From Pilatotrama ljubarskyi (Eukaryota; Basidiomycota; Agaricomycetes; Polyporales; Polyporaceae): a stretch of 64,000 nt of DNA. How positions within the stretch are numbered: position 1 is the first letter of the stretch; each line of letters begins with the position of its first letter. The notes below the pieces were generated by a model that was given only the letters and a program-made list of their open reading frames with translations, was not told the DNA's origin and did no database searches. Shown one piece after another: positions 1-10,659 of this stretch. The stretch spans positions 128,106 through 192,105 of the forward strand of contig MU277730.1 of NCBI GenBank assembly GCA_022385805.1, in the 5' to 3' direction. Position numbers and translations under genes: made by a program.

Positions 1-359
1 GTCAGACTGTCACGAGTGTTGGACCTACAGGAACGGAGTAGAAGACGTGCAGGTCCTATGAACAGATGTGACATCATGTCTCAGGATGCCGGGGGCCCCC
101 ACCGACTGAGCGTGCGACGTTCGCACCCAGGCCACTCTCTGCGAAGCTGGGACCACGGGAGACAAAGACTCGCGTTGCAAATGCCCCTATCTTGTGGAGG
201 TCGCCGCCACCTCTCATCCGCGATGTATACGGTAAAAGCCTACTCACCATACTTCTTACAGAATCGGTGCATCCGAAGTCTCGGACTGGAATGGGGACTC
301 TCGAGTCTCGACTCATGAACGCCTCCCTCGAACTTCCCGGCTGCTTTAAGAGTTGTGAT
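1..359. other. 3' flank of the first SDR gene
   Basis: Short open frames only. Nothing matches a family I recognise. It lies downstream of the stop codon of the minus-strand SDR gene. Confidence 0.4.
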
Positions 360-1757
360 TCACCACGCGACGTAGCCCCCGTCAACTCGGATACTAATAG
401 ACTGAATCAATACGAACGCCACAGGGTCGCGAGTCAGGTAGGGAAAGACGCACTCGCTGCCCGTGCAGAATGAGCTCGCGTCGCTGGCGAGCCATGCGAC
501 GACCCCGCGTAACTCGTGCGGTTGGCCGAAACGCTTCATCGGGTTCATGTTCGCTAGGGCTTCCATCAGCTCCGGAGCATCCCTCTTGAAGGGTGCCGCC
601 AGCCTACAAGGACGCATACGAGCTGACAGTCCGGGATCTAAGAGAGGTTCCAGGGATCAGGTACGTACTCAGTATCGTGGAACCCGGGGCTGATGGAGTT
701 GACCCGGATCCCCTTCTCTGCGAGCTCGCAGGCCATGGTGCGCGCCATCTGGAGCACGGCGCCTTTCGTGGCCTCGTAGTGGATCGTCCCTAGCTATGAC
801 GAAGCTACCGCATTAGCAGACGAATCTTCCACCAGTGTCATCTGAGAGGGGAGAACTCACGCGAACGTTGACATGGCCGGCAATGCTCGCGATGAGCATT
901 ATGCTGCCACCGTTTTTGAAGCGCTCCATCTGCTGACCCGCGGCTTGCGCGGTGAAGAGCGTGCCTTTCAGATTGACGTCCAGGACCTGACGTGCAGACA
1001 GGCTGAGGTGAGCGCGCGTCTTCTTGCATGCATTGTCATTGTAGACCCGATCAGCCGAGTATCCACCTTTTGGACTTCGCTCGCTGGCATTCTCAGACAG
1101 CCCCCGGGCTGGCCGGAGATCCCGGCCGAGGTGAGACAAACGTCGAAACGGCCCTCCCTGTCCCCGATCATCTCGCCGACTTTCCACATCTTCTCCTGGT
1201 AGGAAAACCGTCGCGACGTCAGCCAGCCGAATCAGCAGCATACTCGAGGTAAATTAGGCTCGGCCGCACCTGATCCCGCACGTCGCCGCGGATGTACTCG
1301 ATCCTGCTCCCTGCAGCCTGAGCATGCTCTCCTTGCATGCGGGAGACATACTCTTGCACCTTGGATAACCGAGGGCTAGGGGCCTCGGCGAGGTCCAGGC
1401 AGTACACAACTCGCGCACCCGATTCGACGAGAGCCAGGACGCTCTGCAATCCGAGTCCGCTGTTAGCTCCCGTGACGAGGGCGACCCTGTCTGCGAGGGA
1501 AAAGCGGTCCTTGAGCAAATCTGGGGTAAAGTCTGTGGCAGTACTTGTCGGCATGCCGTCTCGTTCGAGAGCACTCGGAGGTGCGTACCGGAATCCAAGG
1601 AGTTATCCGAGTCTGGAACTGCTCCTCCAGGCGCGGACTTGTGCTGACTCGCTGCGACAAGCGCTGTGGAGAACTTGGAGAGATGGATCCCAGCAGGCCT
1701 CGCATGTGTCGTGCACCTGTGGAGAGCACGCCTCATTGCATGGGCTGTCATGGCCAT
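360..1757 (-). CDS. SDR-family NAD(P)-dependent oxidoreductase, tandem copy 1
   Basis: Classical short-chain dehydrogenase/reductase. Family knowledge: a Rossmann-fold oxidoreductase that moves hydride between NAD(P) and an alcohol, sugar alcohol or ketone; the substrate cannot be told here. Visible motifs: cofactor loop TGANSGLG (about 1470), DVCLTSAG where most SDRs have NxAG, catalytic Ser in ASIAG, catalytic YEATK (YxxxK), the post-catalytic SISPG, and a C-terminus that reads TGSD-IRVDGGYVAW once a terminal intron is removed. The ATG at 1757 opens a basic, Ser/Ala-rich leader that splices through a GTACGC..CACAG intron into the catalytic body, giving DS-DFTPDLLKD. The leader resembles a mitochondrial presequence; that is inference. 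The exon between the ASIAG and YEATK segments was joined by eye. Two paralogues follow directly upstream on the same strand. Confidence 0.8.
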
Positions 1758-2929
1758 GATGGTGCCGGACGAGAAGTGTGAGTGCGAGTCGAAAACTGTC
1801 GTACGCCGTACGCCGAGAAACGCCAGCCAGAAGACGTGAGCGGTCTCAGTAGTACGCTTCGATCCGTGAAGGGGTCGCGAGATGAGTGGGAGGTCCCTTG
1901 GAGATGCCTCATGCAGATATCTGATATATGTATACGTTCCAGGAAGCGCCTTCGCCGCAAGAGCAGCCGCAGGGTCGCCTCGTCTCGCACATCGAGTATT
2001 CAAGGTCCCACGGGGCGATCAGGTGCGACTGATAGTATCGCACAGGAAGAGCATGTAGGTACCGGCCGCGACGTCCTGCACATGAACGTGTTCGTGAGCG
2101 TGTGCTTACTCGAGGAAGCAAGGGCGCCTTGCGAGAAGCGAGCGAATCAGGTGCGCGGTGAGAGAGACAGAAGGTTTAGCCTCCGGATTTGTGGAAGCAT
2201 GGCGCAGTGGTCGGAAGGAGGAAGATGGCCGCTATGCGAGTATCGAGGAGAGGCTATATAGTTACGCAGCAGAAGCGCGACTTGGACAATAGGAAATAGG
2301 TTCGCGAGGTCCGGCAGGACGTCGGAGAGACGGAGGGCTTGTACTTACGAGGATGGCTATCAGCTCCTTGCGAACAGGTGATCTTCCACACTGGCCTCGT
2401 GCGGCAGAGTCGAAGAGGTGCCTCGAACTCCCTATAAAGCAAGATGCTGAGTCCGACCACGATGATCTATCTTGCAATGGAAACATAACTCGGGCGGGAC
2501 GTCAGCAAGCTCGTATCATCTAGTCGACGGCGCGGACACGCACTCGCTACCCTGACTCAGCCTCACGGACTTGTGTCACCTTTGCACGGTATTAGCAGAA
2601 GAAGCGCGGGTCCTGGGGAAGCATAGTACACACTGCGTACGTACCCACCTGCCAAGCCTCACGATGGTTCGCACCTGCGCCCGTCGCTGTGAAGTTGGGA
2701 GCCACAGGGTTGCGTTGGGGCTCTGACGCATAACCGCAACATAAGTTGTCGCAGTCGACCATTCGACGTGACGTTCGCAATCGAACCCTGATCACCGTAC
2801 AATTACACACTACATGTCAAGCTGCAGGGAACCCCGTCCGGACTCCGTCTATAATCCCAAGGTGCGTTCGCAGCGGTCTGAATACTGACGCGGAGTCCGA
2901 GCCGACCGGCGTTAGACGGAACATCTCCC
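1758..2929. other. intergenic, no gene recognised
   Basis: Spacer between SDR copies 1 and 2. It should hold the copy 1 promoter and the copy 2 terminator. I see only short uninterrupted frames with no recognisable domain. Confidence 0.4.
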
Positions 2930-4215
2930 TCACCACGCGACATGACCTCCGTCGAGCCGGACGCTGGACAAAGAATGAGGATGACGTCGCACTGGCAGAG
3001 CCGTAGACGATGTTACGCACTCGCTCCCGGTGCAGAAAGAGCTCGCGTCGCTCGCCAGCCACGCGACGACCCCGCGAAATTCGTGCGGCTCGGCGGAACG
3101 TCCCATTGGGTTCATCTTCGCTATCCCATCCAGGAACGCCCTGGCCTCCGAGTCCTCCATAAACGGCCCCGTGATCCTGCCGTGGATGCGAATCGATAGA
3201 CCGTCAAGGGCCTAGAGAAAGAGCGAGACGAAGGATATACGCACGGAGTGTTGAACATCCCGGGGCTGATGGAGTTCACGCGGATGCCCCGCGAGGCGAG
3301 CTCGCAGGCCATGGTGCGCGCCATCTGGAGCACGCCGCTCTTCGCGACCTCGTAGTGCAATAGCTCCATGTTCTGCAGCTTGTTAGATACCGGGGCCTCA
3401 TACATCGTCGCTTCAGATAGGCGAACTGACAGGGACGCTGACGTGTCCAGCGATGCTCGCGATGAGCATGATGCTGCCACCGTTGCCGAAGCGCTCCATC
3501 TGCTGGCCGGCAGCTTGCGCAGTGTACAGCGCGCCCTTCAGATTGACGTCCACAACCTGTCGCGCAGACGTCCAGACGGGAATCAGCCTCTCTCTGACGC
3601 GGTGAGAGCAGCAACTTCACCTTCTGCAGCTCGCTCGCCGGCATCCTCAGACAGCTCGCAGGGGTGCCGGTGATCCCTCCAGCGGCCAAGCAGACGTCCA
3701 TGCGGCCTTCTCTGTCCCCGATCATCTCACCGATTTTCCACATCTTCTCCTAGATTTATAAGAGGGGGATCGTCCTATGAGTCGCGCGGACAGTGGGACG
3801 GGCGCACCTGATCGCTCACGTCGCAGTGCACGTACTCTAGTCTCCCGCCTGCATCCTCTCGTTGCATGCGCGAGACGAACTCTTGCACCTTTATCCAGCG
3901 CGGGCCGGGAGTCTCCGCGATATCGACGCAATAGACGACTCGCGCGCCGGCTTCGATGAGCGCGAGGGCGCATTCGAGGCCGAGTCCGCTGTTGGCCGCG
4001 GTGACTAGTGCGACCCTGTCTTTGAGGGAGAAGTCCGATTTGTACAAGGACGGGGCAGTGCTTGCGGCTGTGCCGGTCAGAGCGTCGGCGTGGAACACAG
4101 AGTCCGGAGGCTCTGAGTTCGTACCTGTCTTTGAGCCTGCGTCTGCTACGACGTGGGCAACCCCTACGGACGTAGAGTTGTGCCAGGGAGACGCTTTGAC
4201 ACCTGTCGTGGTCAT
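2930..4215 (-). CDS. SDR-family NAD(P)-dependent oxidoreductase, tandem copy 2
   Basis: Second SDR paralogue, same layout as its neighbours. Visible motifs: cofactor loop TAANSGLG (first Gly of TGxxxGxG is Ala), then CVDIAETPGPRW, DVCLAAGGI at the NxAG position, catalytic [21 protein letters not shown], and NPMGRSAEPHEFRGVVAWL. The final intron (GTGCGT..CCAG) falls inside the TGSD codon exactly as in copies 1 and 3, giving TGSD-VRLDGGHVAW and the stop at 2930. The ATG at 4215 (start MTTTGVKASPW) is my preferred start; the frame stays open upstream to 4353. Its leader is Ser/Thr/Ala-rich but less basic than those of copies 1 and 3. The substrate is unknown. The cofactor-loop substitution may affect nucleotide binding. 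Confidence 0.78.
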
Positions 4216-4840
4216 GGCGAAGTACGAGGAAGGCGCTGAGGTGAGTAAGGAACCTCCTTGGGTGCGATGCAGCCGGCCACAGGACTGGGCCACGGACGAG
4301 CCTACACCTGGTCTCACTGGGCGGGGACGGATCGGCGAGGGCGTACTGTACACGCCTCACGCAGTTATACGTCGGAGACAGCGCTCGCCTGGGCAAATGC
4401 GACGGCCGAGGCGGCATACGTCCAGTCCTTCCACCCTGCAGCGTAAGTGAAGTGCTTGTGTGGCAAGGAAGGGTGTCCTCGCACTCCGAGCGTGGGTGTA
4501 CGCTGTGCGAAGACGTAGCGGTGAGCATTTACTTTGACATGGAGGCACTGAGCGTACCCGTTCAGGGACAGTGGACTGCCGTGGTCGTCATCGCATGTGA
4601 GAGAGAAGCGCGTCTCGGAGACTTCCCTGCTCACGTCAACACTCAAGGCGGCGCTCAACCAACGGTACGCAGGAAAGTCGTAGAGTCACGGTGCACGTGC
4701 GACGCTTGGGTGATGCTCTTAGGTCGCTGCGAGAGTCACTTGGTATGTGCCCGAGCGAGGCGGGACTGCGGCACCGTGAAGAGTTGCTTCTACTCCTACA
4801 GCAAGGATATGTCACAGCTTGGCGTCCCTGTCAAGAGGCC
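4216..4840. other. intergenic between SDR copies 2 and 3
   Basis: No recognisable coding sequence. It should contain the copy 2 promoter. Confidence 0.4.
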
Positions 4841-6206
4841 TCACCACGCGCGATGTCCTCCATCGACGACGATACTGCGGTCGTAGATACACCCTAGCGT
4901 CAGCCACCTGGTCCCACAGAGCAAACAGAGAACAGTAACACGCACTCGCTCCCGGTGCAAAACGAGCTGGCATCGCTCGCGAGCCACGTGACTGCCCCTC
5001 TCAGCTCGTGCGGCTCGCCCATCCGGCCCAGCGGGTTCAGCCTCCCCCATTCCTCCGCGTATTCCGGACGTACGTCCAGGTACGGCTTGACGAACCTGCG
5101 AAGACGATCGTCAGCTTCAACATGTGGGGGGAGGGGGCGCGTACTTGGTACGCATGAATCCGGGGCTGATGGAGTTCACCCTGATGCCCTCTGGCGCGAG
5201 CTCGCATGCGAGGCTGCGCGCCATCTGGAGCACGGCTGCCTTTGAGATGTGGTAGTGCGTTATAGGATGACCCTTGGACGACTCAGTCCTCAATAGTTGG
5301 GCGGAAGGAGTGTGGGATGAGGCTTACGCGGAACGCGCCATGTCCTGCGATGCTCGCTATCAGGACGATACTTCCACCCTGACCGAAGCGCTTCATCTGT
5401 CGACCAGCGGCTTGGGCCACAAACAGCGCGCCGTTCACATTGGGTTCTATCAGCTGTTGACGTCAAGACTTGGTATGGCAATAAGGGCGAAGAGCTCGGT
5501 ACCTGTTGCAGATCCCGAGTACGAACGTCCAAGCATCCTACAGGATCTCCCAGGATCCCGGCAGCGGCGATGCAGACGTCCAAACGTCCTTCCCTGGCTC
5601 CGACATCCTCCCCTACCTTCCATATCATCTCCTAACCATACGAGCGTCCATCTCGAGTCGAACGAACAGGGATCCGACCGAAGACACGCACCTGATCCCG
5701 TATGTCGGCGCTCACATACTCGAGCCCACCTTCTCCTCGCTCTTGCCGCATAGCAGCGGCGTACTCGCGCACCTGCGACCATTCGTCGCTCGGACGCTTC
5801 GGGAGGTCGACGCAGTAGACGGCCCGCGCGCCCGCCTCGACGAGCGCCAAGGCGGCTTCGAGCCCCAGCCCTCCAAGGCCACCTGATACGACAGCGACGC
5901 GGTCTGCGAGGGAGAACTCCCGCGAGAACAGGGTCGGGGATGGTGCCGCTGCCATGTGATGAGTCTTTTCAGCCGGCATGGACTAGTAAACGAGGCCCGG
6001 TTGGAAGGCGTACCTCTGCTGGCAGCTTGTAAGGCTCTGGCGACACCCAGTGGCTCTCGCGTCGCGGCGGATGGAGGGTCGAGGGTTGTCGAGTATGTGC
6101 GTGGAGGACAGAGGACGCGCGACTGAGTTGGACGGGGAGTCGCCAGTCGCGTGCAGAGTGCGATTGACGTTGCTGCCTGGCGGGCTCGAGCTGTGAGTAT
6201 CGACAT
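4841..6206 (-). CDS. SDR-family NAD(P)-dependent oxidoreductase, tandem copy 3
   Basis: Third SDR paralogue. The ATG at 6206 opens [16 protein letters not shown], an Arg-rich, acid-free leader typical of mitochondrial import signals. A phase-1 intron (GTACGCC..GGCAG) joins it to the body at [18 protein letters not shown]. Visible motifs: cofactor loop [37 protein letters not shown] at the NxAG position, catalytic YHISK followed by [20 protein letters not shown], and [19 protein letters not shown]. The last intron (GTGCGT..CGCAG) splits the Asp of TGSD and leaves [10 protein letters not shown] before the stop. The shared intron position shows that all three copies descend from local tandem duplication. 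Product: oxidoreductase of unknown substrate, perhaps mitochondrial. Confidence 0.82.
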
Positions 6207-7130
6207 GTTCGCCACAATGGGACGTCCCCGGATACCAGGCTGGGGGTTGTTAAAAGCCCATGTGCTCTGCACCGGCGCATCTCGAATCGAGATGAACATG
6301 CGTGTGCGGTGGACAGAAGGGAGGAAGACTTGGTCAGGCCATTGTTACGGATCAAGGTGCGGGCAGGATCTATCATGAGGAGGCCGTCTCTGCGGCGTCT
6401 GGCCGCAAGTGAGTAGAGATGGAGAGGCACGATCTCCTGAGCGGAGCAGGAGACTTGCACGAGGTGGACCACGCGGAGTGTACGCACAGGAAAGGAGTTA
6501 TGCGCGGAGATGCAAGCCATCATCGAGACATGAACGGTTCGGAGATTGGGAGGCCCTAATGAGAAGCTCTGGGCCAATTGAGAAGCTGCTTCTGGATGAA
6601 TGGAGAGGGCAAGGGAGAATGACGGGTGAGGGCCCTGTGCACGTCCACAGAACGTTGTCTAAATGTGAGATGAGCGCGAGAAGGTGGGGTGCAAGGAGAG
6701 CGGTGATGGATAGCTACTTACTCGTCGGAAATGAAGGGGTTCAAGATTTGCAATGCTGTCAGCTGGGCGCGCGCGAGAACGTGCAGTCTGGACCAAAAAA
6801 GACTGGCGATTGAAGTGATAGGATATGCTCGTGTCCTCCTCCTGCTCAAGCTGCGAATTCAAGCAAGAGTATCCGAGGTGGCGATTCGCGCAACTGGGTG
6901 AGTAGCGTGAATCTGGGGCGGAGCATGTGCTCATATCGCTGGTAGTTGCATTGACTGACAAGAGGCTGTTTGAGCACAGGGCGGCGTCGGGTGAAGAGTC
7001 ACAGTCCAAGAGTGGAGGGACGCGGTGTGACGCTTCACGCAAATAACACGTGCCAGTGTGACCGTGCGCGTTTCCTGAGTGTCGGAGCGCGCCCGGATGC
7101 CGATCGTCAGCGAGGACGTCGACGCAGACG
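6207..7130. other. no gene recognised
   Basis: Moderately long open frames on both strands (for example 6409-6813 +, 6659-7186 -), but none shows a domain, signal or splice pattern I can support. It includes the promoter region of SDR copy 3. Confidence 0.35.
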
Positions 7131-7955
7131 ATGACCACACGCCACAGCAAGCGGCCCCGTCCCTCTGACCTCCCTGCGAAACCCATCCCCGTCCACGCCG
7201 ACGCCGACGCCGACGGGCCACTCCCGCCTAACGCGCCCGCCGCTCCCGCTCGCCGTCCATCGTCTTCCTTCGCCTCCGCAGGGTCCTGGCCCCCTCATCC
7301 TACATCTCCTCGAGTCTGATTTTGTCATCGAGACCCTCCTCCGCTTCATCTACTCCCCGTCCTCCTCGATCTCGACGATGTTGCCAATGTCTACGACGCA
7401 GCAGCGAACACCTATTCCATCACCTGCGCCACGCTCGCTCTCCAGCACGCTCTCGCAAAGCGCTTCCGGCTCGACGACCTGGCTCGTTTCGCCACGCGTG
7501 CCGCGCTCAAGCACCCCGCCGACTGGCCCGAGTACCACCATGCCCGCCCACCACTACCACGCCCTCCTCACCACCCACCGCCGCATCGCCCGCCAGGCCA
7601 CCGAATGCCTCCTCTCCCAAGAACTCCTCGACGCAGCCCGCCGCGCCAGCTTGAAGGTTCCTTCGCTGCCGAAAAAGTGCGTCAAGGGCAATCCTACAAG
7701 AAACGCGCGACGCCGCTCCTCCACGAGGCACCCACGAGCGACGCGATATGCACCCCCGCCTTCGTCGCCGGTCTCGCCGGCAGCCTCGAGTGCCAGGGGT
7801 GCCGCGAGGCCTTGATCCACGTCTTCGAGCCGAACGGATACGTCGACAGCCTGAGGGAGGCGATAGACGCCATCCCCGCCCAACTCGCACCACTTTGGTG
7901 GAGAGCCAGCGGACGACGAAGCGTCTTCTGTAATATATACACTGTTGCTGCATAG
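7131..7955 (+). pseudogene. BTB/POZ-like protein remnant with shifting frames
   Basis: Fungal BTB/POZ-type pieces occur in order but in different frames. ESDFVIETLLRFIYS (about 7315-7355) is followed, one frame over, by LDDVANVYDAAANTYS (7371 on) and FRLDDLARFATRAALKHPADWP. YHALLTTHRRIARQATECL (from about 7552) is back in the first frame. CQGCREALIHVFEPNGYVDS and LREAIDAIPAQLAPLW (about 7795-7900) are in the other frame again. The beta-strand/helix pattern of the LLRFIY..LDDV segment is what I know from Agaricomycete BTB proteins. I see no convincing introns at the frame changes, so I call a decayed gene; sequencing indels would look the same. The start and N-terminal part of the domain are not visible. 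Confidence 0.45.
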
Positions 7956-8081
7956 CTAGTCTGGACGCGAGAGCGCGCCGCGCGCATAATACAAAGCGAA
8001 GTCTAGTGCGACGATGCGAGAGCGTGAAACATACCGCGTGCATAACCAAGCCACCGAAGGCGCCACTCGCAGCCAAGCGAC

Positions 8082-10659
8082 TCACAGTGGCCGCCACCCT
8101 TCGCCTGCGGGCCACTTCAGATCGTCCCTCTGCAGCACCATCCGTTTCCCGTCGTCCACCACCGCGACGTCCACCCCGCCCTCCCGCCACCGCCTCGCGC
8201 GCTCCTCGACCCGCTCCCGCTCCCTCTCGCTGTCCTCTCCGGGGTCATGGTCCAGACTGCTATCATCGTCGCGCACGTCCGCAAACGGCCTCGCCCGCCC
8301 TCTCTCCTCTCCCGCGGGGTGCTTCCTCGCCAACCGCGTCAGCGTACACGCCCTCGCCGTCGACGTCGTCCATGAGCCGCGCCTCACCCTCCTCACGCAT
8401 CCAGCGCGGCCCGTGCGCGCCGTGCTGCACGAACCCGCGACGGGAGAACGCGCCCTCGGCCTTGTACCGCGCCGCGTCCAGGGCCGGCTGGGCACGCAGC
8501 TGCAGACTCGTGAAGGTCTTCTGCAGCGTGTCGGTGAACGCCGAGTCGCGCGAGCGATCCCGCCCTTCTCGCTCTCGCTCGCGCTCTCGGTTGCGCTCGC
8601 GCTCGCGATTAGACGAGAGCGAGAGGTGGCGTGAGAGCATGAGGTTGGACGGGGATGACGCAGGTGGGTTCGCGAAGGGAGACTCGGATACGACGGATGT
8701 CGGCGTGAGCTGTACGCTCTCGGGCCGCTTGCGTCGCGGGGGCGGAGGGACGGGCGGTGGGGAGGGATGGTGCATCGACTTGGACCTGACGACTCTCGGG
8801 GACGGCGTCGAAGACGAAACGGGTCGGTCCGCATCTGAGAACGAAGACGTGGGCTTGCGGTCCGGGTGGGTCGGCGGAGGTTCGGGCGGGAGGTCGGCGA
8901 GCGGCCGCGGAGGCGTGCGCGACGGAGAGTTGTTTTGCGAGGCGAAGCGTCGTGCAGGAGGAGGTGGAGGCGGTGGTGGCGCGTCCGATTGTATACTGCC
9001 CCGCTTGAACGGCGAGAGCGTCGCGGTCGCGACCTGCTCGAACGAGCGCGCCGTCCCTGCCACAGACGCGGGCGGACTCAGGTTCCGTCTCGGAGGGAGC
9101 GAAGGCACCCTGCGATGCAGCGTCTGCCGCCGCTCCCCCGAGCTCGTCGCAGACGCCGCAGAGGACGTCGACGCGCTCCCAAACCCGGCGCTCTCTTTGA
9201 CAGGGCTCCTGCTGCGAACGCGCCGTGCCGTGCTGCCGACGGCGCCGGCGGCCGAGCTGCTCTTGAGCACCTCCATGACGCGCTCCTGCTCGAGCCGCTG
9301 CTCCGCCTTCTTGAGCGTCTGCGCGATGCGCGTCGCCTGCAGCGACTGCTGGATCAGCACGTTCGGGCTGCTCGTCGACACGGACCGCGTCGGGAGCGCG
9401 GGGACGGGCGGCGGGACCTCGCGGCTGGGCTGAGCGTGCGGAGCGCCCATCGAGGCGTGCCGAGGAGGAGGCAGTATCGGCGGTTTGCGTGGGGGCAGAG
9501 GGGGGATCTTACCTCCTTCTTGAAGAGGCGCCGCGGAGGGGCGAGACCCTGGAAAGAAGGGCGTGCTGGCTGGAGCGGACTGCGGCGGGGCATCCTGCGA
9601 TCCCCTACGGTTGAGGAACGGGTTATTGGGCTTGGGCGGGACGGAGGGTGGAAGCGGACGGCCGGGGACGGGTGCAGATGCTGGGGAAACGACGGGCGGT
9701 TGCGACGATGGTGGTGCGTGGTGTGACTTGGGCGGGCTGGCGGCGGCGAAGAATGGGTTGTGGTCGGGCGAGGGCGGGTCCGGATTTGTGTGGATAGGCT
9801 GCGGGTGTGCTCTTGGCGATACTCGCTGCTGTCTGCCCAGAGGAGAGGGCGATCGGGACGCGAGCTCGTCTGGGTGCGCTGTAGGGAAGCGTGCATGTCA
9901 GCGTGCGTGAACGGATGCGATCCCGAGACCCGAAGAGGTGCGCGACGATCTCGACGTCAGTTCATAGAATTCAATACAGCCCGCTCCGCGCAGACGATGA
10001 AACTCATGCGCGGAAAGGAGGTCAATCCATGGCACGAACTGGTGCGTTCATGGCGAGACACAGCGCCCGGGCGTAAGTCCCACGAACAGTCCAGAGCACT
10101 CAGCATTGAGATGCGACATTGCCCATGCCCGCCATTCGCACGAGAACAGGCCTCATGGGAAGCTTCCCAAAGCGAAGCTCCTGCAAACGACGAGAGGCAG
10201 ACTGGGCCGGCCTCAGGGCGTGCATGGAGAGCGACGATCGTGTAGCGCAGACTGTATAACACACCTTGGACGAAGACGAGGCTGGGATCGACCTCTTTCC
10301 CGCTCAGCACATGCGACACGAGCCTCAGAACGGCAAAGAACTGTCCTCCTGTGACGACGTCTGCTGCTCCGAGGTCGGGAGAGAAAAGGCGGAGGATCTG
10401 GGACGAGATAAGAGTCAATGCACGCGCCGGAGACCCGTTAGACATACACGCTCACCGTGTCGAGGGTATTCGGGGCGATGGTGGGGTAACGGCCTCTGAG
10501 CCACGCTCTGGCCTCGCGCACGCCCACGGTGAGTTTGTCATAGTCCGGCGTGGCAGCATGCTGGGGGTCATAGTCGACGATGTCGTGGATGGAGGACGTG
10601 TAGGTCGTGAACTCGGCATCGTTAAGCGCAGAAACGTGGAGCGTGAGCGGTCGTGACAT
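8082..10659 (-). CDS. EH-like N-terminal domain protein with NPF motifs and a proline-rich/coiled-coil tail
   Basis: Exon 1 runs from the ATG at 10659 (start MSRPLTLHVSALND) to about TIAPNTLD. Exon 2 reads ILRLFSPDLGAADV, GQFFAVLRLVSHVLSG, LVFVQ and ends at 10265. An intron of about 386 nt (9879-10264) then joins to AHPDELASRSPSP. The N-terminus resembles an EH (Eps15-homology) fold; that is by eye and of moderate certainty. The long third exon is Pro/Ser-rich with two NPF tripeptides (DHNPFFAA and NNPFLNRR), a helical stretch SLQATRIAQTLKKAEQRLEQ, poly-Pro runs, an Arg-Glu repeat and an acidic C-terminus. EH and NPF modules belong to endocytic adaptors, so a role at endocytic or actin patches is a reasonable inference. 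A frame change near 8270-8330 lies before the plausible C-terminus LKWPAGEGWRPL; it may be an unseen intron or an indel. Confidence 0.6.

Noticed and set aside
8560..8640. Arg-Glu dipeptide run as an RS-like splicing factor
   Set aside because: It is a short low-complexity run inside the proline-rich gene; no RRM or other splicing domain is present.
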